The notes below the pieces were generated by a model. That model searched no databases. It was not told the DNA's origin and saw only the letters and a list, made by a program, of their open reading frames with translations. From Cochliopodium minus (taxonomy: Eukaryota > Discosea > Himatismenida > Cochliopodiidae), in assembly GCA_024220525.1 (NCBI GenBank), contig JAMYWO010000077.1:104623-168622 (forward strand): a DNA stretch of 64,000 bases, written 5' to 3'. The stretch's first letter is position 1. Every line of letters starts with the position of its first letter. The translations under genes and the position numbers were made by a program. Positions 32,786-45,300 of the stretch are shown one piece after another.

Positions 32786-33433
32786 TTTTTTTTTTTTTTT
32801 GATTTTTTTAAAAATTAATCACCAGCATCCAAACATTCTTGAATAATGGGTAATGACTTATTTTAATTCTTTACATTTATTGAAATGGATTTATATTTTT
32901 TCCTTTGAGCTGAAAAGATAAAAATATAATAATCTTTTTTGAAATTTTAATTATACATTTCAGAGAATGAAAACTTTAACAACATTGTTTAAAAGCAATC
33001 AAGCATTTTGGCATCAAATGAAATTCTTAGAGTTATTGCATTATTTGTAGCAAGCTTTTGCTTTTGCAGCAAGTGCATCTCCACCAGTATGGCCAGCAGA
33101 ATTCTCTGCATCCGTTCTCATCTCTTCTAATAATAGAAGACCAGAATATACAAGATGGGTAAACAAATTAAATCAAAAATTTAATTCAATGATAATCCAA
33201 TTGGAAAATTAAAAAAAAAAAATAGTTTCACATCAAGAAAAAAATATTTGCAATTCAAATTTCATTTTATTTTATAGGGCAAAATATCCTCTTGAAAAAA
33301 TTTATCCTCAATTTGTTGTTTCATTTTATCAAATTCTTCTTACATAAACATTAATATAAAACAATGAAAATTCCGTAGTTTAATTTTATAATCACAAATA
33401 TTTAAATAAAACAAAAAATTAAATAGAAAAGAT
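32786..33433. other. Intergenic region with a degenerate coding remnant
   Basis: Apart from the remnant listed separately at 32967-33145, the sequence is AT-rich and unstructured. It forms the 5' flank of the collagen glycosyltransferase gene and the 3' flank of the coiled-coil gene. Confidence 0.4.
32967..33145 (+). pseudogene. Possible remnant of a secreted-protein gene
   Basis: The start ATG at 32967 opens a 27-codon frame that stops at a TAG. A second frame across the same bases reads like a signal peptide (LRVIALFVASFCF). The frame after the TAG reads AASASPPVWPAEFSASV, a start typical of secreted amoebal proteins with a PPVWP motif, and ends near ...PEYTRW. No splice combination I tried joins these into one frame. 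It looks like a frameshifted 5' end, though an unusual splice pattern remains possible. Confidence 0.3.
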
Positions 33434-36400
33434 TCAATATCCAAGAATCAACTCTGATAAAGACATGATCTCATTTTTGACCTCATCAATCTCGATGTTT
33501 TGGTTGGAGTTGTTTTTATGGGAATTGTTGCTCTTGTTGATGTGGAACTTCTCATTCTCAGATATGAGACTGTGATTAGTCTCCGCCAAATTGACAATCT
33601 TCCTGTAGAAATACTCCTTCTTCTTCTCCCACTCAATCCTCAAATGATCTCTCTTGGCCTCATGTTGTTCGATGATGTGGCTCAAAGCGGAGACTTTCTC
33701 TTTGAGAAGATTGTTCTCAACCCTGCAATTCTCCAGGTTGGAGATTTCGTTGTTAGCTTCAATCAAAATCTTTCTGTAGTGAGAAATCTTTCTTTTGGCT
33801 TCACTAAGATCAGACTTGTAGTTTTCGTTTTGAGGGGAAGACATGTTGAGAAATTTCTTTTTCTCCTCTTCAAAATAATTTCTCTCATCGGAGATCTGAT
33901 TCAACAAAACTTTCTCTCTTTGTTGGAACAAGCTGATTTGTGACTCCAAGTGTTGGATGTACTGCTCTAGCTTCTTGTGGGTCGAGTCAATGGATTGTTG
34001 GTGGATCATACTGACGTTCTCGATTTGCTTCAAGGTGTTGGACATCACATTTATTTCTTGGTTGTGAGCAGTGATGATCATTTCGCTCTTTTTTTGGAGG
34101 ATATCTTTAATAGAAACTTTTTAAAAAAAAAACTTTTATAAAAACAAAAAAATTTTACCTTCAATTGAATTTTTTGTTTCTTCAAGTTGACCAGATAATA
34201 GAGAAACTTTTCTCTTCCACTTGAGAGCCTCCTTTTCGATCTTGTTGAAAAGAACGGACATGGTCTCCAAGTTCTTGAGGAAAAGGATGGACTTGTTGTT
34301 CTTCTCGTCGCTAAAAATGCTTTCGATCTGGATGTCATCGTTCTCGAAGCGCTTCTTAAAGTTGAGGATGAGTTTCTCGACCCTTTGAAACATCATTTTG
34401 TTTTCATCTTCGAGAAACTCGACTTTCTGGTTCAAATTTTGAAACTGGATCTCTCTTTCGCTCTCAGCTATTTTGTTTAATCTGAGTATAGACTCTTTCT
34501 CATTGTCCAACTGTTGTATCTTCTTCTCCAATTGATCCTTCAAGAGCAAGTTCTGGCTGCTGTTGTTATCCCTCCTCTTGGTGAACTCGGAGATTTCGTT
34601 CTGCAACTGGGAAACAGTGAGAAGCAACAGTTCGTTTTCCTTTTGGTAGTTCTTGTTGTTTTGTTGGAGGAGTTGCAGGTTGTTGAGGGAATCAGTGAGC
34701 TCCTTGATCTCCAACAGATTTTTCTCGTTCTGCTCTTTTTTGATGTTCATCTGGCGCTCAAAAGAAGAAAGAGAAATCTTCTGAAGTTCAATTGTTTTGT
34801 TTTGCTTCTCCACCAACCTTTGAAGACCTTCGATCTTTTCTTCGTTCTCATTGTTACTGTCTTGTTGTTCTAATTTGTTTATTTGTAATTGATAGTCCTG
34901 AAGCTTCAACATCTGGTTCTGGTGTTCCTCGGACTGTCTCTTGATGATCTCCAACAACTTTTTCTTCTCGTCCAAAAGTTTTTCAACTTCGACCTTAAAA
35001 TTTTCTTGCTGCAAGTCTTGGGAGCTTTTTTCTTCAATTGAAAGCAGATTCTTCTCCTTTTCCAACTTTTCACATTTTTCTTCTAACAAGATAATCTCAT
35101 TTTTAAGAAGGTCCATGTTCTTGGAGTGTTGAATTTGTAGTTGATGTATCGTTTCCTTGTTTTGCAACTCTTTTTCTTGGATCTTGATCAGATAGTTCTT
35201 CTCCACCTGAGACAATTTGTCGATGTACTCGTTGGATATTTTTTGATCATCTTGTTTTGGCTCACTCTTTTTTTCTTTGAGTTGTTCGTGGAGAGATTCA
35301 TTTGCATTTTCTAGGTTTTTCGATTTTTGTCTTAGATCAAAGATTTCCCCTTGAGACTTTCTTAGATCTTCAATTTGTTCGTGCAATTTTCTTCTTTCTA
35401 AAAATTTTTTTTTTTTAGTTTGAATAAATTTAAAATAATTATGGAGCTTACCCTCATTACACAACTTGAGATGAGCGGAGAATTGTTGCTCGACATCTTT
35501 TTCTATTTGTTGGTTATTGTTATTTAAAGAAATGATCTGAGAAGATATTTGGTGGTTGAGTTTTTTGATAGTAATGTTATTATCACTGACTGTTTTGTGC
35601 AACTCTTCAATCTTCTTGCTATAATCGTCATCTCTATCTAATAATTCCTTTTTAAGTTTTCTGTTTTCTTCTTGGGCCAGTTCAAGATTTTTACAAGTTT
35701 CTTTCAGAGAATCTTGCAGAGTGGAAATTTTGTCAAATTGAATGAGGATTTCGCTTTGAAGAGACTCAATAGAAGGGTTGTCATCTTTTTTTTCGGAATA
35801 AACGTTATGATTTCCTTCCAATTCTTCCTCTGTTTCTTCAGTTACAAATTCTCCAAAATCATTGATGTCCACAACAATAGGATCCGATCTCTTTGTAACA
35901 GGTGTATCATATAAAAGGTTGTTGTTTTGACTCATTGGGTTGACTTTGATGGGAGTGATGAGTAAATCGTTAATTTCATTGTTAGATTCCATTGGAATAG
36001 TTTCGTTGAGTCTGCTAAGCACTTTATTGTTCTTTTGTGTTGCAGTTTTGATGTTCTCTTTGACTTTGTCCAAATGCTCCCTGAAATCGTCCACCTGGAA
36101 CTTTTCCTGGTTAGGATTGTCCTTGTAGAGAATGTTCTGATTGCTTTCTTGGAACTGATTAGTTACACTTTCGATGGGAAGTATGTTGATCAATTTTTGC
36201 TCATACTCTTCGTTGAGTTTTTGCAAAGAATCAATTTGTTGGTAAAGAGTTTGGTTTTGTTGTCTCATTTGATTAATTTGATTCTGATAAAAATTTTGGA
36301 TCTCTTCTGATTTTTTCAAAGAAGTTTGGTTTTGCGAGTAGAGTTGCGATTTAAGAGATTCTGCCTCCATTATGATTTGTTGGTGTTGCTTGGTGAGGGA

Positions 36401-38610
36401 GTCATTCACTTCTTCAACCTGATTCTTTATTTCTTTCTCCAATTTGAGTTGGTTTTTCATGAAATCGATCTCTCTGGATAAAGTATAGTTTTCGTGCTTT
36501 TGGTTTTCGATTTCTTTCAACAACTCAAATTTTTCTGAAGAGTTGATGCTCTCACTCGGCTTGATTTCTGTCTCTAAGAGTTTGTTGTTTTGTATTTTGA
36601 GTTGGTGCAACTCATTTTCCAATTCAGAAATATTCTCTTGTTGTTTCTTTAGGGAGACCGAGTGGAGACTGTTCAACTTTTTGATCCGTTCTTCGTACTG
36701 TTGTTGCATGCTCTTTGTTCTTTCTGTGTACAAAGACCTCTCTTGCTCGAGCTGTTGAAGTGCATTATGGTAGATTTCCTTTTCTGTCGACAAGTTTTTC
36801 TCAATAATCAAAGAGTTCTGCTCAAAAGATTCTCTTTGTCTTTGCATTAATTGGTTTTGAGATTTTTGTTGTTGGAGGTGGTTCTCCTTCATTCTTTCAA
36901 TCAAATTGTCATATTTTTGTTTTTGTCTTTCCATTAAATCTTGGTACTCGTTCTTTAAATCAGAAATTTGTTTTTGATGCTTCTCCACGACTTGTTCAAG
37001 TCTTTTATTTTGCTCTTCTTGGTTGTTCAACTGTTGCTGAAGATCGTTGATCTGGGGGCTGGATATTTTCTTTTGGTTCTCATAGTTTTCCTTTTCTAGA
37101 CGGTACTTCTCAATAATAGATTGATAGAAAAGTTTTTGATCGTCTAAAGCTTTTGTCTGAAGCTTTTCTTGTTGATCCATCAAACTATTAAACTGGTTTT
37201 TTTCATTTTGTAAATGTTTCTGGAGCTCCTCCATCGCCTTTTCATAATATTCCCTTTGCTTTGTGAGTACCATATGACTCTCTTGTTTCTCCTTTCTGAT
37301 TTGCTCAGAGTGAGTGTGCTTCTCTTGAAGCAAGTTGGAATGTAAATCAGAAACAGTCTTTTCATGGTTTAATCTCTCCTCTTTGATCAATTCTGTCAAC
37401 TGGTTAACATATCCCTCATCAAATTTTTTGATGTTGGACTCTTTGATCCTTTCTTGTTGATAATTCTCGATCTGTTTTTCCAAAAAGCTGATTTTCTTTA
37501 AAAAAATATCGTTTTCCTTTGAAATTTCCCTCAACTTGTCCTTCAAGATCGAGTTCTCCTTTTGTTTCAAGTGATGCTCGCGAGTAGGTGTACTTAACTG
37601 ATGAACGATCTGCTTCTGTTGTTGTAATTGGGAATTAAGCTCCTCTATCTTCCTCTCCGACACAATAATCTTTTGTTGCATGATTCCTTTGTCTTGAAGA
37701 TTTTTTTCCAGCTCAGATAATTCCTTAATCTTTGATTCCAATGATCTCACTGTCTCTTCCTTTTTCTGAGAAATAGATCTCTCGAATTCATTCAGATTTT
37801 TTTCCTTCATTTTTAGCTTCTCTTTTAACTCCAACATCTTATCTCTTTTGTTTATCGATTCATTCAAATCTGATTCCATCATTTTATGCTGAGAATCGAG
37901 CAATTCTAATTTCTCCTTTGACATTTTGATATTTTCTAATAAATGTTTCTGCATCGTGGTCAATTTTTTTTCATCTTGTACATTCAATGATTGTTCTGTC
38001 AATTTCTTCTCCAATTCTTTATTCGTTTTTTCCAATAATTCATTCTTCTCAATCAATGTTTTGTATTTCTCATTGCTTATATTTCCTGTATTATCCAATT
38101 TCTTTTTGGTGGATTCATATAATGCTTCTGTGACTAATAACTGTTTTTATATATTTGAGTAATTATAAAGATATTTTAATATAATTTGTATATTTAATTA
38201 TTTATGTATTTTCCAATTAAGATTATAAAATAATATGATTAAAAAAGCATATATTTATTATACAGATGATTCTGCTGCATTTCTCTCTTTGATCAATTCC
38301 TTGACTGTATTCTGGAGAGTGGAAACCAATTTCTCATATTTAGATTTGACAATTTCCACCTTTTCATCTTCCAATTGATTTCTGGGACTATCTTCACCCA
38401 TTTCGAAATCAGGAATATCTACAAATATATTTATTTTTGAATCATCACTCTCATCTTCACTCTCAAATTCAATTTTTTTGGATACTTTGAATAAACTGCT
38501 ATCAATTTCCTATGTATAAGGAGGTTATATTTTATCTCTTGAAAGAATAATATTTTTTTTCTTACATTGTTCTTTTTGGGTGTTTGGATCAATATGCTGT
38601 CTTTGTCCAT
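33434..38610 (-). CDS. Giant coiled-coil protein
   Basis: Five exons (38610-38566, 38509-38264, 38140-35452, 35397-34159, 34104-33434) sum to 4890 nt, 1629 residues. The N-terminus (MDKDSILIQTPKKNN, then an acidic ESEDESDD stretch) is followed by almost continuous heptad-pattern helix rich in Gln, Glu, Lys and Leu. A short non-helical, Asn-rich interval lies near the middle (SNNEINDLLITPIKVNP). No motor head, GRIP, PH or zinc domain is visible. Length and composition suit golgin-like tethers, centrosomal or cytoskeletal linkers. It cannot be placed in a family by eye because coiled coils converge. The 54-nt intron at 35398-35451 is in frame without a stop. Confidence 0.85.
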
Positions 38611-38786
38611 TTGAAGCAAGGTAATTGATAATAGATTTGAATAAAATCTAATCAATGAAAAATATACCTATTTTTTTTTTATATTATTATGAATGTTTGT
38701 GCACGTAGATGAAAAATAAACAGTACTTTTCAAAATAATTTATTTTTTTTTCAGTTAAATAAGGAGAATAAAATTAAATAGGTTGT

Positions 38787-41023
38787 TCAATCATCGTTAG
38801 ATTCACCTTCCTCAGATTCACCTTCTTCAGTCTCACCCTCATCACTATCATCCTCAACAGGATCTTTCAACTTTTGGATGAATTGGCTGGCCATATCGAG
38901 AAAAGCCCTCTCTTTACCTTTGAGAGTCTTTTGTTCATCCTCCCAATCAAAAATGGCATTAGATTTGATGATACCCAATTTGTACCATTTAACAAGGATG
39001 TGAGCAAAAAGAGAACCAAACTTGGAATCAGTACAGAACTCTTGCAAAAACCAAATCAATTCACATTGATCGGTGAGATCGGTGACATATTTACAAAGAA
39101 GAAGGTGCCACTCCTCGAAAGTAAACTCGATTTCTTTGAGAAGTTCGCTGGCGTTTACTAACTTTGGATCAATGGACTCAAAGATGGAAAAGAGAATTTC
39201 TTTAGCACATTCAAGAAAGGTTTTGTCATAAGCAAATTTTCTGGAATTAATATCGACTATCAAATTATCAATACCTTTTAAAAATTTAAAATAATGATGA
39301 AAATCTCAAGAGAACAAAGAGAAAAACATACCAATATTGTTCTTTATTCCGTTCAAAACGATTTCCCTAAGTTCAGTTTCAAAGTTGAGAACAGGAGAAG
39401 AATCCTCGACGATAGGCAACCACTCGGGAATCTCTTCGTCGGTCCCAACGACAGAGGAGTTGTTTCCAAACCACAACAAGTTTTTCTCCTCTTCTTCTTG
39501 CAAGATCCAGATGAATCCCTTTCCCTCTTTACCCAACTCAAAAGGTTCTGTTTCACCAGAACTAGACAAACAAAACTTTAATTGCGAAGGAATGTTTACC
39601 TCAGGTCCAATAACAACCCCGTAAGAAATGATGTTTCCATGGTTGATAGAGGTGGAATGGAGCAATTTTACATTATTACAAAGGATTGAGTTGCTCACCG
39701 TACAGTTGTCCTCAACAGTGACTCCTTCCCATATGAAAGAGTTTTCTATAACTACATTTTTCCCAATTTTACAATTTCTACCAATAACAGAGGCGATGAT
39801 CTTGGAGTTTTCGAGAATTTGGGTTCCATCACCAATCACGGAGTCTTTCCCAACAAAAGTACTCCTGTTCAAAACAACGTTCTTTTCTTTATAAATGAAG
39901 GAACCGTAGTAGCTGTAGGAGGTGTCCAAAAGGTTCGTGTCAATGCACACAGGATAGACCCATCTTCTGATAATATCTTTGGAGATAGAAACGTAAGTTT
40001 TGAGATCCTTGACTCTTGCTGCATACTCTTCCTCAATGATGGTGGTATGAATCTCGTTAAAAAGAATTTCGGACTCAAGGGTCTCTCTGATGAACAACGT
40101 TCTTACGTCCTTGTAGTCAAAATTCTCTGCAAATATGGACAGGACGCTGTTGTTGCAGATATCTATTCTGGTATCCATCAGATCATATCTCACTTCCACT
40201 TGATTGTTTTCGACCAAAAGATTAGTTGGGAGTTCTATCGATTTGCTATTGGGTGAATTTTCATAATAAACTAATTTTTTGTCTTTATTGATAACAATGA
40301 TGGTATCATCCTCCAATGATCTCGATGCATGTGTAGGACTAGCCTTTTTAAGCACCATTGTCATTATTGAATTTTTGTTGGTTTTACATCTCTCAGCATG
40401 CTCCTTTAAAACTTTTGATAGATTCAAATTAGATATCAAATCTCCCTGTATCAATACAAAATCTCCCTCTATCAAATCTTGTCTATATACTTCTCTCAAT
40501 GCATCTCCTACATTATTTGATGTTTTGGATATTATGATTTGTATTGAGAGATTTGGTTCATTTATCCAATGTGATTCACTAAAAATGAATATAAGTTTTA
40601 TGCTTGATTATATTTTTATGTACTAAATTTATTGGCAAAGAGATTGATATTATTCAAATATTATCATTGATTATCAATTATTGTAATTTTGATTATAATT
40701 GTATGTGGTTGTTTTAAAAAAATTTCTAATTATTTACTTTATATATTTCTCAATTTTATCTGCATGTGAACAACAAAAGATATATATTTTGGCTATCCCA
40801 GATGAAGCGAGAAATTCAATAGCATAATCGATCATAGGTACATTCACAATAGGCAATAAAGACTAAAGAATGAAAAGATATGAATCTTCTCTTTTAATTT
40901 TAAAAATTTATTTACCCTTGGCTCTTCAAGAGTGATAGGGGAAAATCTTCTATCGAATGAATCAGCCAAAATCAAGGCCTCAGTGATAATAGATTGTTCT
41001 TGATTTTTTTTCTTATTTGACAT
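38787..41023 (-). CDS. eif2b5: Translation initiation factor eIF2B, epsilon subunit
   Basis: Five exons (41023-40916, 40862-40738, 40578-39332, 39274-38787) with four introns or fewer resolved give 1968 nt, 655 residues in frame. The N-terminal nucleotidyltransferase-like domain has EALILADSFDRRFSPITLEEPR, LLPIVNVPMIDYAIEFL and GDFVLIQGDLISN. It is followed by left-handed beta-helix hexapeptides (VIGDGTQI, SVIGRNCKIG, NSFIWEGVTVEDN) and a C-terminal W2 HEAT domain ending in an acidic tail, as needed to bind eIF2 beta. This is the catalytic subunit of the guanine nucleotide exchange factor for eIF2, a housekeeping control point in translation and stress responses. The domain set is complete, and the listed exons are four in number. 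Confidence 0.95.
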
Positions 41024-41177
41024 TTGAATGAAATCTATTTTGTTTTTGCACAGATACAAGGATTCAAAGGAAAAGTATCTATTTTTTTTTTAATTTTTAA
41101 TAAAAAAAGGCAAAGAGATATCTTTTCATCTTCAAAAAGGGATCCCTTATAAATAATAATAAGACAACAACATCAAC

Positions 41178-41583
41178 ATGAATTATTTGATTGGAATAGA
41201 TAACAGTGAATTTTCTCATAGGGCAGTTGAATATGTAAAGACTATCGTAAAAGAGGAAGATGTGGTTTATTTGGTGACTGCCACCAACGAAGATTCTCAA
41301 GATACTAAAGATATCCAATCCAAGTATTCTAATTTGCCATTCCAATCTAAATTTAATGTGATACAAGGAGATGCAAGAGAAGTTATCTTGCATTTTGCTG
41401 AAGAAAATAAAATTGGTAAAAAGGAGTTTTATATTGATGATTATTTCGACTTAAATTTCTTTTTATTTCAAAGATGTGATTGTAGTGGGTCACAGAGGAT
41501 TGGGTCAGTTGCAAAGACTATTTCTTGGCTCTGTATCTGACTATGTTGTAAAACATTCAAAGACCTCTGTTATTGTTGTTTAA
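41178..41583 (+). CDS. Universal stress protein family
   Basis: Two exons (41178-41415, 41474-41583) give 115 residues. It begins YLIGIDNSEFSHRAVEYV, the first strand and helix of the USP fold, and ends with the ATP-binding signature VVGHRGLGQLQRLFLGSVSDYVV followed by HSKTSVIVV. The nucleotide-binding GxRG-9x-GS pattern is intact, so it is probably an ATP-binding USP. At 115 residues it is shorter than the usual 140-160, with a compact middle. Confidence 0.9.
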
Positions 41584-41711
41584 ATATGAAAAGATATACA
41601 TTATTGGATTGATTAAAAAGTATTCAATCTTCAAATGAAATAATATTTGTCATATCCATTTTATTCGGTCCAAATTTAATAAGATATATAAATATTTGAA
41701 TAAAAAAAAAA

Positions 41712-42327
41712 ATGATCGCAAATAAAAAGATCTGGAAATATCAAACCATGATGACAAAATATCAATCCAAAAAACTATTCAGCACAGATCAATACCAACA
41801 TAATTTCGATTTGTCACCAACTGAAATAAAATTAAAGAAGATGGAGAAGAGATTGGAGATAACTTATTCTAATGGTGAGAAATATATCTATCCTGCAGAG
41901 TTTTTGAGAGTGGAAAGTCCATCTGCAGAAGTGATAGGGCATGATGGTAAAAAGAAGGTCTATAAGCAAAAAAATAAATATCATATTAGAAAATTGATCA
42001 AATATACTTTAATAGATAGTTGGAAATAGAAGATATGTGGGTATATATAATATAGAAGCAGTTGGAAATTATGCAATAAGGTATTATGAATGATGATATC
42101 AATATTCAATCATGTTTATAATTTATGTTTGTTTTTAATAAAAAAGAATAATGTTTGATGATCTTCACGAAACAGGGATCTTTAGTTGGAGATATCTTCA
42201 TTTCTTGGGAAAAAACAAATATTCTATAATGAGAAAATACATAAGAGCACTGAAAGGAAAGGGATTGAGCAGGGGAAAAATAAATGATAATCACAAGGCA
42301 GCAATAACGAAAATAAAGAAAAATTAA
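41712..42327 (+). CDS. DUF971 / GBBH-like N-terminal domain protein
   Basis: Three exons (41712-42018, 42056-42080, 42147-42327) sum to 513 nt, 170 residues. The family signature is clear: PTEIKLKKMEKRLEITYSNG, YPAEFLRVESPSAEVIGHDG, AVGNYAIR and FDDLHETGIFSWRYLHFLG. The last two motifs lie in exons 2 and 3 and would be missed by reading only the first frame. The N-terminus is basic and likely a mitochondrial presequence, and a lysine-rich tail of about 35 residues follows the domain. The domain occurs alone in bacteria and at the N-terminus of carnitine-synthesis oxygenases. The stand-alone form is often linked to iron-sulphur metabolism. The first intron (37 nt, donor GTTGGA) is the least certain. 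Confidence 0.8.
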
Positions 42328-42396
42328 AAACCAAAAACAAAATTTATTTAAATATATATCACAACAAACATTTAAAAAAAAAAATGTATTGAAAAA

Positions 42397-45300
42397 TCAA
42401 AACAGATGAAGTTTGATGATTCCCTGAGAATTGAGAATAGCATATTGTAAGTCTGTTTTTTTTGTGATAGATATAAAATCGCCTTCGGTATCCTTAAACT
42501 TGATGGAAAACTTGATACGTTTTTTGAATTCCTTGGCAAACTTCTTCTCGAGTTGGGCGATCTCAACATCCTTTTTGATTCTGAGAAGCCTACACTCGTT
42601 TTTGTAGTAACCCTTGATCCAAATTTCGTTGGTATCCTGTTGGTCCTTCTCCTCCTCGTAATCATCATCAGAAAAAATGTTGAAGACCTTGGAAGGGGTC
42701 TCCGGAGAAGTGATACCGATTTCCTTTCTTTCGAGAGGGATGGATTGACTGCTCTGAGGAGGGCCATCCTTGGATTCCTCAACAATAACGACAGTTCTAT
42801 TGGTGTAGTGCTTTCTTGCAGAAGGAGTGTCAATGTTTCGAGGAGAAAGACCGTAAGTCCTGAGTTCTTGGTTGTCAAAATCCTTTTCGCGATAAGAACT
42901 GTTTCCATCCATTTCAGAGGAGTTCCTTCTCTTAAAAATTGCAGTCAAGTTGTTGTGGGTATCGCCAAAATTGAGACGAGGAATGATGACATTGTCACTA
43001 ATTTGATTGTTGGTATTGTTAACATTTTCTTCGCCAACATTCTCTTCGCCATAAGAACGGATTTCTTTGATTATTTTCTTACGATGTCCAAGTTTGTTGA
43101 TTCCCAACATCTTGAGATCGTTGTCGTTCAACATAGCAAGTTGATCTCCTCTAATGGAATGATTAAGAAAGTTCTTTGAATACTCACCCATCCCAAGACT
43201 CAGAAGCCACTCGTCAATCTTTTCTTTGGACCAAGCGGAAATGCCTCCTTTGAGGGAATCATCCTTGTAAGATCTGGAAGAGTTGATGCTGCCAAAAGCA
43301 AGAGAAATTCTTTTAGAGCTTGAGTCATTCTCCAAAAAGTATTTGACATCAATAAACTTTGAAAGCTCCTTATCTTTGCTACTTCCGGTACTGATGGCCC
43401 CTTGCAAAGTCTTTACCCTATCTATCTTGGAACGGGATGCTCCATACATAGGGTTCTTCTTTACCACAAAACCTTCTTGCTTGCAATCATACTTGGAGGA
43501 AATGATATCATCACCATCCAAAGTGAAGTAGCTTTTGACATCTTTAAGGTAGGTAGAATTAGCAAAATACTCCCTGAGCCCTGCAAAAAAATCATAAACA
43601 GTATCTACACGTTCGATGGTGTAAAGCTTTTTCTGGAAAGATCCAATTTCCCTCAAGACAGATCCAATGAGCTGCACTTTTTTGTAGTTAATGAATCCAT
43701 TTTCGGTAAAACTATCGATGGTCTTATCTATGTATCTGATAGATTTCATGTTGATCGCAAAGTAGGGGAGGATGGGAGGTCTAAGTGAAATAGAACTTCC
43801 TGTAACATTGGAAAGAGTGTCTTTGTAGTTCTGGAAAGAAAAAGTGGGCGAAATAAGCTTTTCGTACTTTGAATACTTCTGCATGTAACTTTTCGAAACT
43901 GATTGCCAAGCAGCGAGAGATTGTATCTTCTCCGAGCTCAAAGTGTTGATGATAGAAAAGAGGGAATTGAAGTTTCTGAGTTTGTAGAGATAGTCAGATA
44001 CTTTGATGAACTTTTTAAGAATGCTCGGGTGCTTTCTCTTTTGGGAGAGCTCAAAAGATTGCAAAATCCAAGCAGATATCTCCAGGGAATGAGAACAAAA
44101 GAGTTCCATATTTTTGGAGATGTTTCCATCCTTGCAAAACATGTCAGAAGGCTTGAGTTGGGTAAAGAGATAGAAACAAAGCTTTGTAATTTGCTCGGCT
44201 ATCACCTTGGAATTCAACTTGATGTACTGAAAAAAGGCTTCGTTGGAGTTGATGGTAAAGAGAACTTTGTTGTTGACCACGTTGTTTCTGGAAGTCTTTT
44301 GTCTTTCTTTTTCATACTTTACAAGATCCAGTTTAAGTGTGTTGATCAAAACAAGGTTCTCTTTAGCAATGAAATTGCTTTTCATAAAGGAAAGAAGCCT
44401 ATCAAGCATTTTGTTGTTCCCTGACCAATCCCTCTCATAATGCCTTGCGATCCAAAAAGAGACGAACTGCAGCAATTGTTCTTTGTTGTTGGGGAACCTG
44501 TAGCTTTTGTAAATGTTCACAAGGCAGTTTAACAATTTCTTGGGAGAGACAAACTTTTCTCGGTAGCACAAGAGGAAGTTTTCTTTGTTCTCCTGGAGCT
44601 TCTCTTTGAAGATCAACCATTCCACCACCTTCTTGAGGGTACCTGATATGAAGTTCTCCCCATTGAATCCCATAATGACACATTCATTGCCAGGGATGAT
44701 CTCCGGTTCGATGGATAGTTTGGGAGAATTGATTTCCATCTCCATATATTCGATGGGCTGTTGTAGCTTATTATTGAGGATCCCAGATAAATCGAATTCC
44801 TCATTGAGATTTGATTGTGAACGCTTGAAACTGGGAATTTTGCTTTTGGAATTCTTCTTGGTGAGCTCGAATGGATTGGAATTGATGCTATGATATTCGT
44901 TGGATGATGAATCTCTCTTCTTCCTCTTTTCCTTATCGCTTGTGGAGTTATCCGAATCGTTGTTAGAGGATTCGTTGGTATTGGTATCATTGCTTGCATC
45001 TTCTTTGGATGAAAATTTGGATTCGACCTCACTCGAGAAGGATGGAGATACTTTGTTGGTTTCTTCAATGGAAAGGTTATTGATATTTTTAATAGACTCT
45101 TTTGGAGAGGTATTTTCATGAAATCTTATTTGCAGATTTTGTTTGATCTCCTTTTTCTCTATTGTATTTACATATGTATCATCCATCGGCATTATATTCT
45201 TTTTGATTATGTTTCTATTGGATGGTGGAGTATTGCCACTCCCAGATTTCGTGGGATTATTGCTCGTATTATTATTTGTGGGTAAATCATTGAGGGATGG

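Noticed and set aside
33500-37000. Several hydrophobic Leu/Val-rich frames antisense to the coiled-coil gene
   Set aside because: The reverse complement of Gln/Glu/Lys-rich codons gives Leu/Phe/Ser-rich frames. The sense strand has a consistent five-exon model.
41712-42029. A truncated 105-residue DUF971 protein
   Set aside because: The missing conserved end (VGNYAIR and FDDLHETGIFSW) is present downstream as two further exons in frame.
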